Assembly: GCA_001600355.1 (NCBI GenBank)
Contig: BCJU01000001.1
Span: 4,402,013 to 4,466,012, forward strand
DNA length: 64,000 nt
Direction of reading: 5' to 3'
DNA from: Meira nashicola
Taxonomy: Eukaryota > Basidiomycota > Exobasidiomycetes > Exobasidiales > Brachybasidiaceae
The notes under the pieces are model-generated. The model was not told where the DNA came from. It did not search any database and worked only from the letters and a program-made list of their open reading frames with translations. The translations under genes and the position numbers were made by a program. Below are positions 53,096 through 62,865 of this stretch, piece after piece. Position 1 is the stretch's first letter. Each line of letters opens with the position of its first letter.

Positions 53096-55039
53096 ATGAG
53101 AAGTATAGCGGCAATTTTGATTGTCGGATCGACATTGTTCTTCTTGGCTTCGATCGGTTTGACTGCAAAAGCGATTGCAGATTTAGCATCACCGCCATTA
53201 ACATCGACAAAGTCATCTAATGGAGAAGGTTCTACAACTAGTAATTCTCTTGCCGGTAGTACATCGACGAGTAGCTATACAAGTTTTACACCAACTGGTA
53301 GTTCTAGTATATTTAGTGCGATAGAAACTGCAATCAACAGCAATTCCGATCTTATAACACCTTCTAGTCTCGTTTCAAGCACAAGCGCTGGCGCAAGTGC
53401 GATTACGAAGATAAGTCCTACACCAACTTCTTTCGTTTCACTACCACAACAAGTTAAAGATGAAAATGATGGCTCAAATACGAGCACTAACCCAGTCGAG
53501 GAATCAGAACAACAGGGATCGGAAGAATATGAAAGACCTCAACAGATGAATTCGAATATCGAAGATAATGTTGGTGTTCCGATACAAAATTTGAACGCAA
53601 ATGATCTTAAAATCAACACTGTAAAGGAGTATCAGCCAAAGCTCACGGCTTTAAACTTTCCAGTATTGCACATCATGCCTGTTCCAGTAATATCAACTCA
53701 ATCTAATTTACAGAAGCGATTGATGCTAGATTCAGACGTGAACGACGAAGATACATCAAAGCATCGATCAAATATCTTACTTATCCTCTTTTCTGTTCAA
53801 GAAGCATTTTTATTTGCTCTCTTGGTTGGAAGTTTGGCATATTTATGGCGTTATAATTCAGTTGATTTTGATGCAGAGTATAAAACGATTCTCAGTCGAC
53901 AAGCAGAAACAAGACAAATGTACAAAAGTGATGATGCAATTAAAGCAGCTGAAAAACGAACGATGCACATAAAATCGTATATGATCTTCTTTTGCATTTT
54001 ATGTTTTGCTTTATTGGCCGTTTTCGTTTCTTCTTTTGTTTTACTTGGAATTTGGTTTACGGTAAAAGATGATATAACAATAATCACAATCGCATTGGAT
54101 GCTTTAACGTTTTTCTTTTTATTGATGATTTGTTTTGCAATGATTTATGATTTACGAAGGAGTAAAAAGGAAGAACAATATGCAACATCAGAAGGAATAC
54201 ATGGCGTCGTTCTTATGGAAGATGAAAATCAACAAATGAAAAATATTGAAAGAGCGCCTTCTGTTGTTTCATCAATAAAGAGTTTATCAAGTTTTGCTAC
54301 ACCACCAGGTTGGTCGCGTGTTCGATCATCAAATCGACGTGGTGGAAAAAAGAAGAAGAAGAGGAATGAAGAGCAACTCTCTACTCAAATTGAACAAAGA
54401 CAATATGAAGAAGAATCAGAATATTCATCATCTAATGTGCACTATAACCCAATCTATACGGCACATTCACAACAACCCACAGAAAGTTATGATCATCATG
54501 GCTCTGTACAGCCCGGAATGAATACAGCACAATATGTTGGTCAACCTTTAAGACGACTTTCATCTTTGCAAGACACATCAAATTATCAATCACATCAAAC
54601 CAATCTCATCTCTCCTCCAATCGGTACACCTCCACCTCATCCGGGAATAGATATGGATGCAAGTTATCCAAGTCATATGCTTGCTAGTTTGCCTTCACCT
54701 TCTTCTGCCGGTCAACAGCAGCAGCATTTCCATCGTTCGAATGAAGGAGGATATGATGATGATGAAAACGATGAAGATCGAGAAGAGTGGATTGGTTCAA
54801 TGACAGAAACGGGTAATTCAGCAACACAACAAATTCCTCAAAGACAGCGGCGACCATCTCCTCCTAGCAAAAATCCATTACCTTCTTTACCTCATTCTCC
54901 CGTTCCTGAATCACCTTCAAGCGTTTATTCTGACGTTTTACTTTCTCCTGGTACTTTATGCGTCGCCGTTCCAAACATTCATGGAGGAACAACAATGATG
55001 CCTGTTTCCGTTGGACAATCACATCAAACGCAATTGTGA
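53096..55039 (+). CDS. Uncharacterised membrane protein with long low-complexity tail
   Basis: 647 residues, no intron, starting MRSIAAILIVGSTLFFLASIGLTAKAIADL, either a signal peptide or a first span. A Ser/Thr-rich, likely O-glycosylated stretch runs to about residue 115. Three hydrophobic segments follow at about 228-250, 300-320 and 326-348, with RRNS/RRSKKEE basic edges. The C-terminal 280 residues are polar: KKKKKR near residue 420, many Gln/Ser/Pro, and PSPPSKNPLPSLPHSPVPESP, which suggests SH3-binding contacts. It may be a wall or plasma membrane sensor-like protein, but I do not recognise the family. Confidence 0.7.
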   Translation: MRSIAAILIVGSTLFFLASIGLTAKAIADLASPPLTSTKSSNGEGSTTSNSLAGSTSTSSYTSFTPTGSSSIFSAIETAINSNSDLITPSSLVSSTSAGASAITKISPTPTSFVSLPQQVKDENDGSNTSTNPVEESEQQGSEEYERPQQMNSNIEDNVGVPIQNLNANDLKINTVKEYQPKLTALNFPVLHIMPVPVISTQSNLQKRLMLDSDVNDEDTSKHRSNILLILFSVQEAFLFALLVGSLAYLWRYNSVDFDAEYKTILSRQAETRQMYKSDDAIKAAEKRTMHIKSYMIFFCILCFALLAVFVSSFVLLGIWFTVKDDITIITIALDALTFFFLLMICFAMIYDLRRSKKEEQYATSEGIHGVVLMEDENQQMKNIERAPSVVSSIKSLSSFATPPGWSRVRSSNRRGGKKKKKRNEEQLSTQIEQRQYEEESEYSSSNVHYNPIYTAHSQQPTESYDHHGSVQPGMNTAQYVGQPLRRLSSLQDTSNYQSHQTNLISPPIGTPPPHPGIDMDASYPSHMLASLPSPSSAGQQQQHFHRSNEGGYDDDENDEDREEWIGSMTETGNSATQQIPQRQRRPSPPSKNPLPSLPHSPVPESPSSVYSDVLLSPGTLCVAVPNIHGGTTMMPVSVGQSHQTQL

Positions 55040-55597
55040 AAATAAAAGGTGATGATGGGTGATGAAAGTTGAATGTATGCTATCTTTATAATTTGACGCG
55101 GATTATGACTTCCGTTTTTCTCAAAGTGTCTAGACCGCGCGCCCCTTTCATCAATTGACTGCGCAATTCCTGCACACTTCCGAATAAGAAAGAGTGTCCC
55201 TCCTCATTGAGAAGATTTGTTTTACTGCTAATACGAAAATGCGGAGTGTGTTACTCCTAAATTCTCCTCATTCCGACGGCGCCGATTTTAGTGACGCAAT
55301 AAGATTACACTTTAAATCAAAATTTGATAATCGATTTTCTTTAAAGTCACTTTCACTGAGGAAACCGTTCCGAGAATCCGTTGAAAAGGTATAAAGCCAC
55401 CGAAAGATTAATACTCTTTCCTTCCGTTCGATGAGAGAGACTTTGTGAGTATATAAATGAAGTATCGGCGGCGCCGTATTTTGTCGCGAAATTAATTGAC
55501 TCAGACTTACTAGAGTAGATAGAAAATATCTTGTCTTCTTCCAGGATGTTGACCGTCACCATCTTCTTCTTTCAAGTTTGGCTTCAAATCAACAAAC
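55040..55597. other. Promoter region of receptor-like gene C
   Basis: 558 bases. Contains GGCGCCG at 55278-55284 and GGCGCCGTAT at 55470-55479, 320 and 128 bases before the start, and a TATATAAA at about 55450. Short open frames look random. Confidence 0.5.
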
Positions 55598-56662
55598 ATG
55601 GGTGGAACTTATTATAATGAAGAAACGTCAACTTTTATCGTTTCAAAAAGAGTTTCTTTAATGATTTATTTTTTCATGTTTCGATTAATTCTTTGTTCGG
55701 CTTGGCTTGGAACAACTTTTACAGTTGGAATTGCATTCATGTCTCTTTCGAGTAAAGAACAAAAAAAGACATATTTATTTCGATTACAATGCCTTTGCGT
55801 TGTTTTAGCAACAATCTATAATGCTTCAGAAGTTGGAAATGTTTTATATCGTTTAAAAATTCTTACTTTTCGATCGGATCAAGTTATGAATTATACTGCT
55901 TATACTCATTGGACAAGTTTTGGTCATTCGGCAGAACATTTAATTCCGCTTTTATCCGATTCTGCTTTATTGTTTAGGATTTCTTCATTCTTTCCTTATC
56001 CGGTCTATTCAAAACGTTTTCGATTTTTATTACTTACTCCTTTTTTCGTTTTAATCGTTTGTCGAACAATCTTGGGCATTTTAATGGGAGTATTCTTTTC
56101 CATTCAATGGTTAACCGGAATCGTTTGGCGTACAGATGATCCTTTACCTTATCATCATCCTCCAAATTATTCTGTATGGGGTTATTGTTATGTTGCAACA
56201 CTTGAACTTTCTATGGGTTCTTTATTTTGCACTTTAGCTTCTGCAATTTTACTCTTTAAAGCACATCAATTAGCAAAATCTCATTTTTCGGTAAACAATA
56301 AAAAGAGGATAAATGCAAGGATGCGTTTCTTTGCTGAAGCATTAATGATGTGCTTCATTCCGCCAATCTTTCTCAATATAGCTGCACCAATTCAACTTAT
56401 GCCACCTGTTTATACAGGTTATACTTATTTTAGAGAAAGTGAAACTTTACTCGTAAATTTAAGTGTAATTTGTAGTATCTTGGCTACTTCTTGGTCAAAC
56501 ATTCGAGAGGATTGGTCTTCAAACAGTAATCAAACATACGTATCAAATTTTGATAAGAAAACTTTAACTTATCCTGATCAACTTCATGGAATTACGATTA
56601 ATACAAGAGAGCAACCAGAGCAAGACAAGGACAAATCAGACTTACGAGAAGAACTTGCTTAA
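55598..56662 (+). CDS. Receptor-like multi-span membrane protein, family member C
   Basis: 354 residues, no intron. N-terminus MGGTYYNEETSTF, then about seven spans: span 1 FRLILCSAWLGTTFTVGIAF, a short basic loop (EQKKTYLFRLQ), IYNASEVGNVLYRLK, LLSDSALLFRISSFFPYPVYSK, WLTGIVWR, SMGSLFCTLASAILLFKAHQLA, RMRFFAEALMMCFIPPIFLNIAAPIQL and LVNLSVICSILATSWSNIREDW. The tail of about 55 residues is polar. It is closest to members D and E just downstream and more distant from A and B. Ligand and partner unknown. Confidence 0.77.
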   Translation: MGGTYYNEETSTFIVSKRVSLMIYFFMFRLILCSAWLGTTFTVGIAFMSLSSKEQKKTYLFRLQCLCVVLATIYNASEVGNVLYRLKILTFRSDQVMNYTAYTHWTSFGHSAEHLIPLLSDSALLFRISSFFPYPVYSKRFRFLLLTPFFVLIVCRTILGILMGVFFSIQWLTGIVWRTDDPLPYHHPPNYSVWGYCYVATLELSMGSLFCTLASAILLFKAHQLAKSHFSVNNKKRINARMRFFAEALMMCFIPPIFLNIAAPIQLMPPVYTGYTYFRESETLLVNLSVICSILATSWSNIREDWSSNSNQTYVSNFDKKTLTYPDQLHGITINTREQPEQDKDKSDLREELA

Positions 56663-56929
56663 ACTATATATTTTATGTACATACTGTCATTTTCAGTTAT
56701 AGCGGAATTATTGTTTAAACTGAAAATGTGTGACTCGGGTAAATAGAAGCCGTTTGATAAGAAATGTGATATGATCTACAGCTTCGGCCCCCTTCAACAC
56801 TTTTTATGTGATATAATCAGTTTGTCTTCTTCAACTATCCGGAGCCGATTCCTAGATAAAAGTGAGGAGAAGAAGAGGAACGATTATCCTTTTAACTTAC
56901 AACCACCTCCAACTATAAAATTTAACAGA

Positions 56930-57941
56930 ATGAGAGACACGTATTGGAACGATGCTACTTCAACTTTTAACTATGGACCAAATGCATATAAGATGATACA
57001 CTTTATCGTAATGCGTATGATTTTATGTTGGGCTTGGTTTGGTGCGATTTTGACTGTAGGAATTGTATTTTTATCATTATCAAATAAAGAACAAAGAAAA
57101 ACAAATTTGTTTCGTCTGCAATGTTTATATGTTGTCTTGACGATTTTATACAATGCATTTGAAGCAGGAAATATGATGTATAGATTAAAATCTCTTACAT
57201 TTCTTTCTGATCAAAACTTAAACTATCCAATTTATTCGATTTGGGGAAGTTTTGGTCAATTTGGTGAACATATTATTCCAACGTTATCCGATTCGGCGCT
57301 TTTATTTCGAATTTCGTCATTTTTTTCCGTTTCCAATTTATTCTAAAAAATCAAGATTGTTTATCCTTTCGCCTTTTTGGATTTTGCTTATTTGTCGTGG
57401 TATTTTATCTATTTTGGTCTTTGCATTCACCCTTGTACAATGGTTGAGAAACGAAGAAGTATTCCCAATCGATAAAAAACTGGTTAATGTTTCACCGATT
57501 TGGTCGATTAATGGTTATAAAGCAACTGTTATTTTAGAATTATCAATGGGTTCACTTTTTTGTATTATAGCATCGGCTATACTACTTTTCAAAGCACATC
57601 AATTAGCAAATGCAAGAATCGTAAGTCATAATAAAGCAAAGATTAATACAAGAATGCGTTTTTTTGCGGAAGCATTATTGATGTGTTGTATTCCTCCAAC
57701 ACTTTTAAATATTGCTGCTCCAGTTCAATTAATGAAAACACCGCCAAGCTATCTCTTCTTTAGAGAGATTGGTTCCTTGCTAGTAAATATGACTGTTATC
57801 TTTAATATTTTAGCAACTTCTTGGTCAAGCATTCGAACTGATTGGTCAAATAATCAATCACCTATAGGTGAACGTTCTATACTACTTCTTGAAAGGAAAG
57901 GTTCAAGTAATATGGAAGGAGGAACAAAAGCAGACAAGTGA
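56930..57941 (+). pseudogene. Receptor-like multi-span membrane protein, family member D, with a homopolymer frameshift
   Basis: Start ATG at 56930 (MRDTYWNDATSTFNYGPN), aligned with members C and E. The first frame runs to FRISSFF and then closes because of a T7 run at 57320-57326; the next frame continues with PFPIYSKKSRL and reads to the stop at 57939-57941. Taking one T out gives about 336 residues, the size of its neighbours, with all family landmarks intact (YKATVILELSMGSLFCIIASAILLFKAH, RMRFFAEALLMCCIPPTLLN, LATSWSSIR). Either a single-base insertion in the genome or an assembly error. The frame is otherwise undamaged, which argues for a recent event or an error. Confidence 0.75.
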
Positions 57942-58191
57942 ATGATGAATGTTTGTTTTGGGGAAAAATATGTTCAATTCGTATTTTCATATTTTGATTC
58001 GTATCTTGTGATGAATTCTATTAATCATTAAAGTCACACGCCGCGGTGAGAGAATTTTATTCATATGAATCCGGCGCCGCTCTAGGGCAATGATTTGAAA
58101 TTAAGTGAATGTAAGAGTGAATTTTATACTTGATCAATTTGCTGTCAATTACCTCCATCAATCATCTTCTTTTTCTGCTCTTCGTACAAAA
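57942..58191. other. Intergenic between receptor-like D and E
   Basis: 250 bases with a GGCGCCG (58073-58079), 119 bases before member E. Confidence 0.5.
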
Positions 58192-59217
58192 ATGGGCGGA
58201 ACTTATTGGAGTGATGAATCTTCAACGTTCGAATATGATGAAGTTGCTGCAAGTATGGCATACTTTAACGTTTTTCGTTTAATCCTTTGTTCAACGTGTT
58301 TTGGCGTAATGATTGTAGTTGCAATTGCATTCTTTCATTTTTCAAAAAGAGAACAAAAAAAGACAAATCTGTTTCGTTTACAAGCTACTTGTGTGTTGTT
58401 AGCAATCATTTATAACGCTTCATCAGCTGGAAACGTGTTATATAGATTAAAAACACTCACTTACCTTTCTTCTCAAAATATGAATTATCGTCTTTATTGT
58501 GCTTGGAGAAGTGCAGGTACATTTGCCGGTCATGGAATTCCGATCTTATCCGATGGTGCTTTATTGTTTCGTATTTCATCTTTTTATCCTTCGCCAATTT
58601 ATTCGAAAAAAACAAGATTTTTAATCTTTTTGCCTTTTTGGTTTTTACTCGTTAGTCGTACAATCTTGACTTTTCTACTCACAGCTATTCTCTTAGTTCA
58701 ATGGTTATCTGGCTTAACATTTTATGCTTATGATGCAATGCTTTTATGGGATCCACCTCAATGGTCTTACAACGGATATTCTGCAACGACTACTTTAGAA
58801 CTTTCAATGGGTATACTTTATTGCATTGGTGCTTCAAGTTTATTACTCTTTAAAGCTTATAGCTTAGCAAGAGCTCATATATCCATCAATAACAGAAAAA
58901 GAGTAAGAGCAAGAATGCAATTCTTCGCTGAAGCGATTTTGATGTGCTGTATTCCTCCAATCTTTCTCAATGTTGGTGCACCTGTTCAATTACTTGCTTT
59001 TGATACATATGCATATTATCTTGAAACAGAAACTTTATTGGTAAACACTTCCGTAATTTTCAGTATTTTGGGAACTTCTTGGTCAAACATTCGTGCAGAC
59101 TGGTTATCAAATCAAAGAACAACAATTTCCACAAATGGAGATTTTGATCAAAACACAAAACTGAAGGATGAAGAAAAACCCCAAAAAAAGAATCTCAATC
59201 AAGAAAATATCGTTTGA
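58192..59217 (+). CDS. Receptor-like multi-span membrane protein, family member E
   Basis: 341 residues from ATG at 58192 (MGGTYWSDESSTFEYDE), selected by alignment with C and D over the in-frame ATG at 58105. About seven spans with the family pattern: FRLILCSTCFGVMIVVAIAF, REQKKTNLFRLQ, IYNASSAGNVLYRLK, LSDGALLFRISSFYPSPIYSKKTRF, YCIGASSLLLFKAYSLA, RMQFFAEAILMCCIPPIFLN and SVIFSILGTSWSNIRADW. C, D and E are tandem, in the same orientation, and clearly arose by local duplication. Role unknown. Confidence 0.77.
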   Translation: MGGTYWSDESSTFEYDEVAASMAYFNVFRLILCSTCFGVMIVVAIAFFHFSKREQKKTNLFRLQATCVLLAIIYNASSAGNVLYRLKTLTYLSSQNMNYRLYCAWRSAGTFAGHGIPILSDGALLFRISSFYPSPIYSKKTRFLIFLPFWFLLVSRTILTFLLTAILLVQWLSGLTFYAYDAMLLWDPPQWSYNGYSATTTLELSMGILYCIGASSLLLFKAYSLARAHISINNRKRVRARMQFFAEAILMCCIPPIFLNVGAPVQLLAFDTYAYYLETETLLVNTSVIFSILGTSWSNIRADWLSNQRTTISTNGDFDQNTKLKDEEKPQKKNLNQENIV

Positions 59218-59479
59218 AGGCATAACTTCGATTTCCATATCTTGAATTTGTAACGATTTTCATAGCTTCAAATGTCTCTTAACGACTCCGTTCCTGTCTT
59301 TTGTTTCAATTTCACAATCTTCTTTTGCAATACTCGAAAAAAGAGTCGATGAGAATTAGGTCTCTATTTGAATTGTGGCGCCTTCCTCCAGAACATTTGC
59401 GATTTCGGAATGGCATGCAGATAGGATACATTGAAGTCACATGAAGGAGAATTTAGGCCACCTCTTGCTGGTCAAACAG
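59218..59479. other. Convergent intergenic
   Basis: 262 bases between the end of receptor-like E and the end of the Zn2Cys6 gene. One GGCGCC at 59377-59382. No gene seen. Confidence 0.5.
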
Positions 59480-61429
59480 CTACGCAAGCTCGATGGGATG
59501 TTCGGGAGAAATGGTCATCTGTGTTGATGGAAGTGGAAAGGGAAGATCAAGAACCATTCTTGCTTCTACATGCTGACAATGTCTTTCAACGATTAAAGCC
59601 GACTTTTCCATCCTTGCCGGTGAATTTGTAGTGGTATCTTCGGAAGTGGATGGAGTAGTTTCGGATTCAGCTATATCACAAAGCAATAAAGATGTAACCA
59701 ATCCTTTTATTGCCCAAGCTAAAAGTGCCCATGAATCATGCGGTGCTAAAGTAGAACGTGAAACGGCAAGATGAGGAGCATGTGTTTCTAATACAAGAGC
59801 AGCAGCTTCAAAAAAATGTCCTAATGAGATCAAAGCGGGATAACCAGTGTCAAGTTTGGTCACATTTTTTAATTTCTGCCTGTTAAAATCGTCTGCTAAT
59901 CTGCCAGTTTGTTCAGCAAGGACCGCTTTGGCAGCTTCTAATCGAGTCTGTTTGATGGTAAACACTTCTCTTGCCCCTTCCAGATTTTCAGCGAGAATCA
60001 TGTGAACGTATGCCAGTAAAGCTGTCTCCTGTCCAATACCATCAAATTCGATCGGAATATCAACATCGATTGTTGATTCAATCTGTGTCCTTAAACAATG
60101 ACCCAACAAAATCGTAGTGGAAAGTTGAGCTTCTACTTCTAATACTTCAAAAACCGATTGTGAAATTTTCCCGTTGAAATCAGCGCGTCGCTTTGCCAAA
60201 CGTTTCATAGCAAGATCCCACTTAGACATCGCTTGGCCTGTTTGTGATAAGCAAATTAATTGATCTTCATCATTTATTGAATGTTTCTCTTTATCTTCTC
60301 GTAGCACTTTTGTGCTTATCCAAATCTCTTGCCAAGCTTGCGAAAAAGTAAGAATGCCTACAGTTCGATTTAGTAAAGCTCGAAGTGCATCAATACGCTG
60401 TTCATTCAAGGGTATTCGTTCTCTAATTCCAACGTATCCTGCGTTAGAATTCTTGTCCAAATTTTTAATCACTCCCTCTATTTCGGATACTGTGGGAGAT
60501 AGGCCTTCATATTGTCGTGACCTGTACATCATTAAACCTTCTCTTGTGCCAAGAATGTATGATAAATCTAGATTGTATGCGGCACAACAAAGTACATCCA
60601 TAATAAGTCTATCTTGTTCTGTTGTAGAAGATAGCCTTGCAACTTGAGATATTCGCAAAGCTGTACTTAACAAACCGTACGGCGGTTCTATCCTCTTTTC
60701 GCATCGATCGATTCTGCAAATACAGAGCAATTGCAATGCAAGACTGACAGCAGGAGTATATTCGGATAATATGAACAATTTCGACAAACAACGTTGTAAG
60801 ATTGGTCTAACCATCACTTCGATTTGTACGCCGGGAAAATATTTCTCATGCTTTTCAGTCGGTAGATAAAGATGCCTTGAAGCACAAAGGTATTGAGCCA
60901 ATTCCAAAGTTAATAAAGCCGGATCGAATGCTGATATTTCTGTTAAATTTGCTTGTTTCCGTTGTGATCGAAGTAGATGAGAAGGTGGTAAAAGTGGTAT
61001 CAGACTACCAAGTTCAACTTCTGACCACTTTGAAATTAATGCGCTTAATCGATCGTCTATTAGCCAATCCAATTGTGTCAGTGTAGTCGCTCGATCATTT
61101 TCTGTCGCTTTGATTGCATCTGTTCGACGTTGAGAGATCGGTAAACCGCCTGCTTCAATGATGATAAAGTTGTATGAAGCAGGAATATAGTCAATTTCGT
61201 CTTGATCTAGAATTGGTTCACGTATTGTGATGTTATTTCTGTCCGTTTGTATAATTCTTCTTTGCCTTGTTCTCCCTTGAAGGTCAACCGTACAATCCAA
61301 GCCCATTCGCGTACATCGTCTGCATTTACTTCCGGTAGACTTATTTGAACCTTGAACTTGAATACATTTTCTCTTTGAAGATCTGCAAGCTTCACATGCT
61401 TGTTCTACATACCTTGTCCGAGCAGGCAT
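59480..61429 (-). CDS. Zn2Cys6 transcription factor
   Basis: 649 residues, no intron. The binuclear zinc cluster is at about residues 11-45: C-x2-C-x6-C, a 13-residue spacer, then C-x2-C-x6-C, with basic SSKRK in the recognition strand and QGRTRQRR just after. The rest is helical, with a leucine-rich middle region (PLLPPSHLLR, ALQLLCICR) as in the fungal-specific regulatory domain, but no single clear motif. A typical pathway-type regulator of unknown target. It lies next to the tandem receptor-like genes (convergent) and upstream of the LURP-one/tubby-like gene in the same orientation. Confidence 0.88.
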   Translation of the reverse strand: MPARTRYVEQACEACRSSKRKCIQVQGSNKSTGSKCRRCTRMGLDCTVDLQGRTRQRRIIQTDRNNITIREPILDQDEIDYIPASYNFIIIEAGGLPISQRRTDAIKATENDRATTLTQLDWLIDDRLSALISKWSEVELGSLIPLLPPSHLLRSQRKQANLTEISAFDPALLTLELAQYLCASRHLYLPTEKHEKYFPGVQIEVMVRPILQRCLSKLFILSEYTPAVSLALQLLCICRIDRCEKRIEPPYGLLSTALRISQVARLSSTTEQDRLIMDVLCCAAYNLDLSYILGTREGLMMYRSRQYEGLSPTVSEIEGVIKNLDKNSNAGYVGIRERIPLNEQRIDALRALLNRTVGILTFSQAWQEIWISTKVLREDKEKHSINDEDQLICLSQTGQAMSKWDLAMKRLAKRRADFNGKISQSVFEVLEVEAQLSTTILLGHCLRTQIESTIDVDIPIEFDGIGQETALLAYVHMILAENLEGAREVFTIKQTRLEAAKAVLAEQTGRLADDFNRQKLKNVTKLDTGYPALISLGHFFEAAALVLETHAPHLAVSRSTLAPHDSWALLAWAIKGLVTSLLLCDIAESETTPSTSEDTTTNSPARMEKSALIVERHCQHVEARMVLDLPFPLPSTQMTISPEHPIELA

Positions 61430-61621
61430 GCTCTCAAAGATGGTTGGTTGTTGTGATCAGAATGTATTCTACAATTTACACTTTATGCAATTTGAGGCTA
61501 AATTCATTACGCTAAGAAACACAGTCGCGTACTCAAGCCATAAAACACTAAAAAGTGGGGATAAAGATGATATTGGTTGATAAAATGATACATGAAGAGG
61601 TTTCTCGTTCGATTGAAAGGA

Positions 61622-62488
61622 TTAAGTAGAAGATTTTGTGGAAGCAGCAAGTGCACCTGCAGTCGATGGAAGATAATAAGTTGACACTTTAAAGGTTAAC
61701 AATTGAGTGTGCATACCAAGACAGATTGCCATTACCATAGAAGTATCAACTTTTGGTGCGATACTAACACGGAAAGGTTCATTTGGCTTATACATTTTAC
61801 TTGGATTTGGTCTTTCAACAATAGCGAGCAAACGACCATCATTATCACGTAATTCGCTCACTTTTGTGTTTAAACCAGTCTTCAATTGAAGAACTTTTTC
61901 TTCATTTTGACTTGAAGCTGTATTATTAAATGTTGCAGTAAGGTTAAATTTGAATATTTTATCTGCACGTAAATTCAAAACTTTTTCACCTTGATTATTC
62001 TTTGCATAATAATGAGTATGTATAGATGTCCACTTTGAGTGTAAAGAATAAATTTGCTTATGATCGGCATCAGATAATGTTGCACTGATCACTTTTTTGC
62101 CTTCAATGTAGAACGGCTGCAAATCTTTTCTTGAAACTTTCTTTTTCATACTTCCATCAGGCTCTGGCTTTGAAACAACTATATCCAATCCTGACCAAGA
62201 CATAAAAAGTGGTTGAAGATCAAATTTGATCACATGATCATGTTGACAATATTCGGGCTTTAAACCGATTGGTGAATTATTGCTTTGTTCTAATTCACTT
62301 TGAAGTTGATCATTTTTAGGTAAAACATAACTATTTTGAGGCAAATTAACTTCACTTCTTGCTGTAAAGATACTGCCATCCTTTGTATTCAATGGACGTT
62401 CACTTGCTGCCAAAGTGCTTGTACCGTCATCAAATGCACTCGTGCTTGCCATAGCGTATTCATTTGTGTTGTTTCTTTTTGATAACAT
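61622..62488 (-). CDS. LURP-one/tubby-C-terminal-like protein (tentative)
   Basis: 288 residues, no intron. A 70-residue polar N-terminus leads to a beta-rich region that contains KWTSIHTHYYAKNNQGEKVLNLR, HxFKFNL-like segments, and LAIVERPNPSKMYKPNEPFRVSIAPKVDTSMVMAICLGMH, which fits the tubby-like/LURP-one fold (a twisted barrel around a central hydrophobic helix). Family members bind membranes or phosphoinositides; roles in fungi are mostly open. The last 20 residues are Ala/Ser-rich. Assignment is by pattern and should be tested with a profile search. Confidence 0.5.
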   Translation of the reverse strand: MLSKRNNTNEYAMASTSAFDDGTSTLAASERPLNTKDGSIFTARSEVNLPQNSYVLPKNDQLQSELEQSNNSPIGLKPEYCQHDHVIKFDLQPLFMSWSGLDIVVSKPEPDGSMKKKVSRKDLQPFYIEGKKVISATLSDADHKQIYSLHSKWTSIHTHYYAKNNQGEKVLNLRADKIFKFNLTATFNNTASSQNEEKVLQLKTGLNTKVSELRDNDGRLLAIVERPNPSKMYKPNEPFRVSIAPKVDTSMVMAICLGMHTQLLTFKVSTYYLPSTAGALAASTKSST

Positions 62489-62545
62489 TTTGTTTGTTGT
62501 TGTTGGATGGGGAAATTAACAGGTAGAACAATTTTTTGAACTCAT

Positions 62546-62553
62546 CTTATATA
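62546..62553 (-). promoter_or_regulatory. TATA-like box of the LURP-one-like gene
   Basis: TATATAAG on the minus strand, about 58 bases upstream of the ATG at 62488. Confidence 0.45.
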
Positions 62554-62813
62554 CCTTTCCAATACTCAATTTCGATTCATATACATAAAGTTGTCAAACT
62601 CATAATCAGGTACATGCATGTATGCCATGAAAACACAAAACGCTAAAAAAAGATTTAAACGAATTTAGGCAAAAAGCCTTTGCGGAATTGATTCCCTCTT
62701 TAAAAGCTTTTGTTATAGCGGAATAATTTCCGCTCTTGATAAAGTTATTATCTTTTAGCGTGTAAAACATGAAATCCATTGCATCATTCTTGGCGCAGCG
62801 CTGTGCAACCTAT

Positions 62814-62865
62814 TTTCATGCAGACGTCTTTGTCCGATATTTCATGCAGACGTCTCTGTCCGATT
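62814..62865. repeat. 26-base tandem repeat, two copies
   Basis: TTTCATGCAGACGTC... twice in a row with two differences, followed by the first nine bases of a third copy (TTTCATGCA). Lies in intergenic DNA. Confidence 0.8.
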
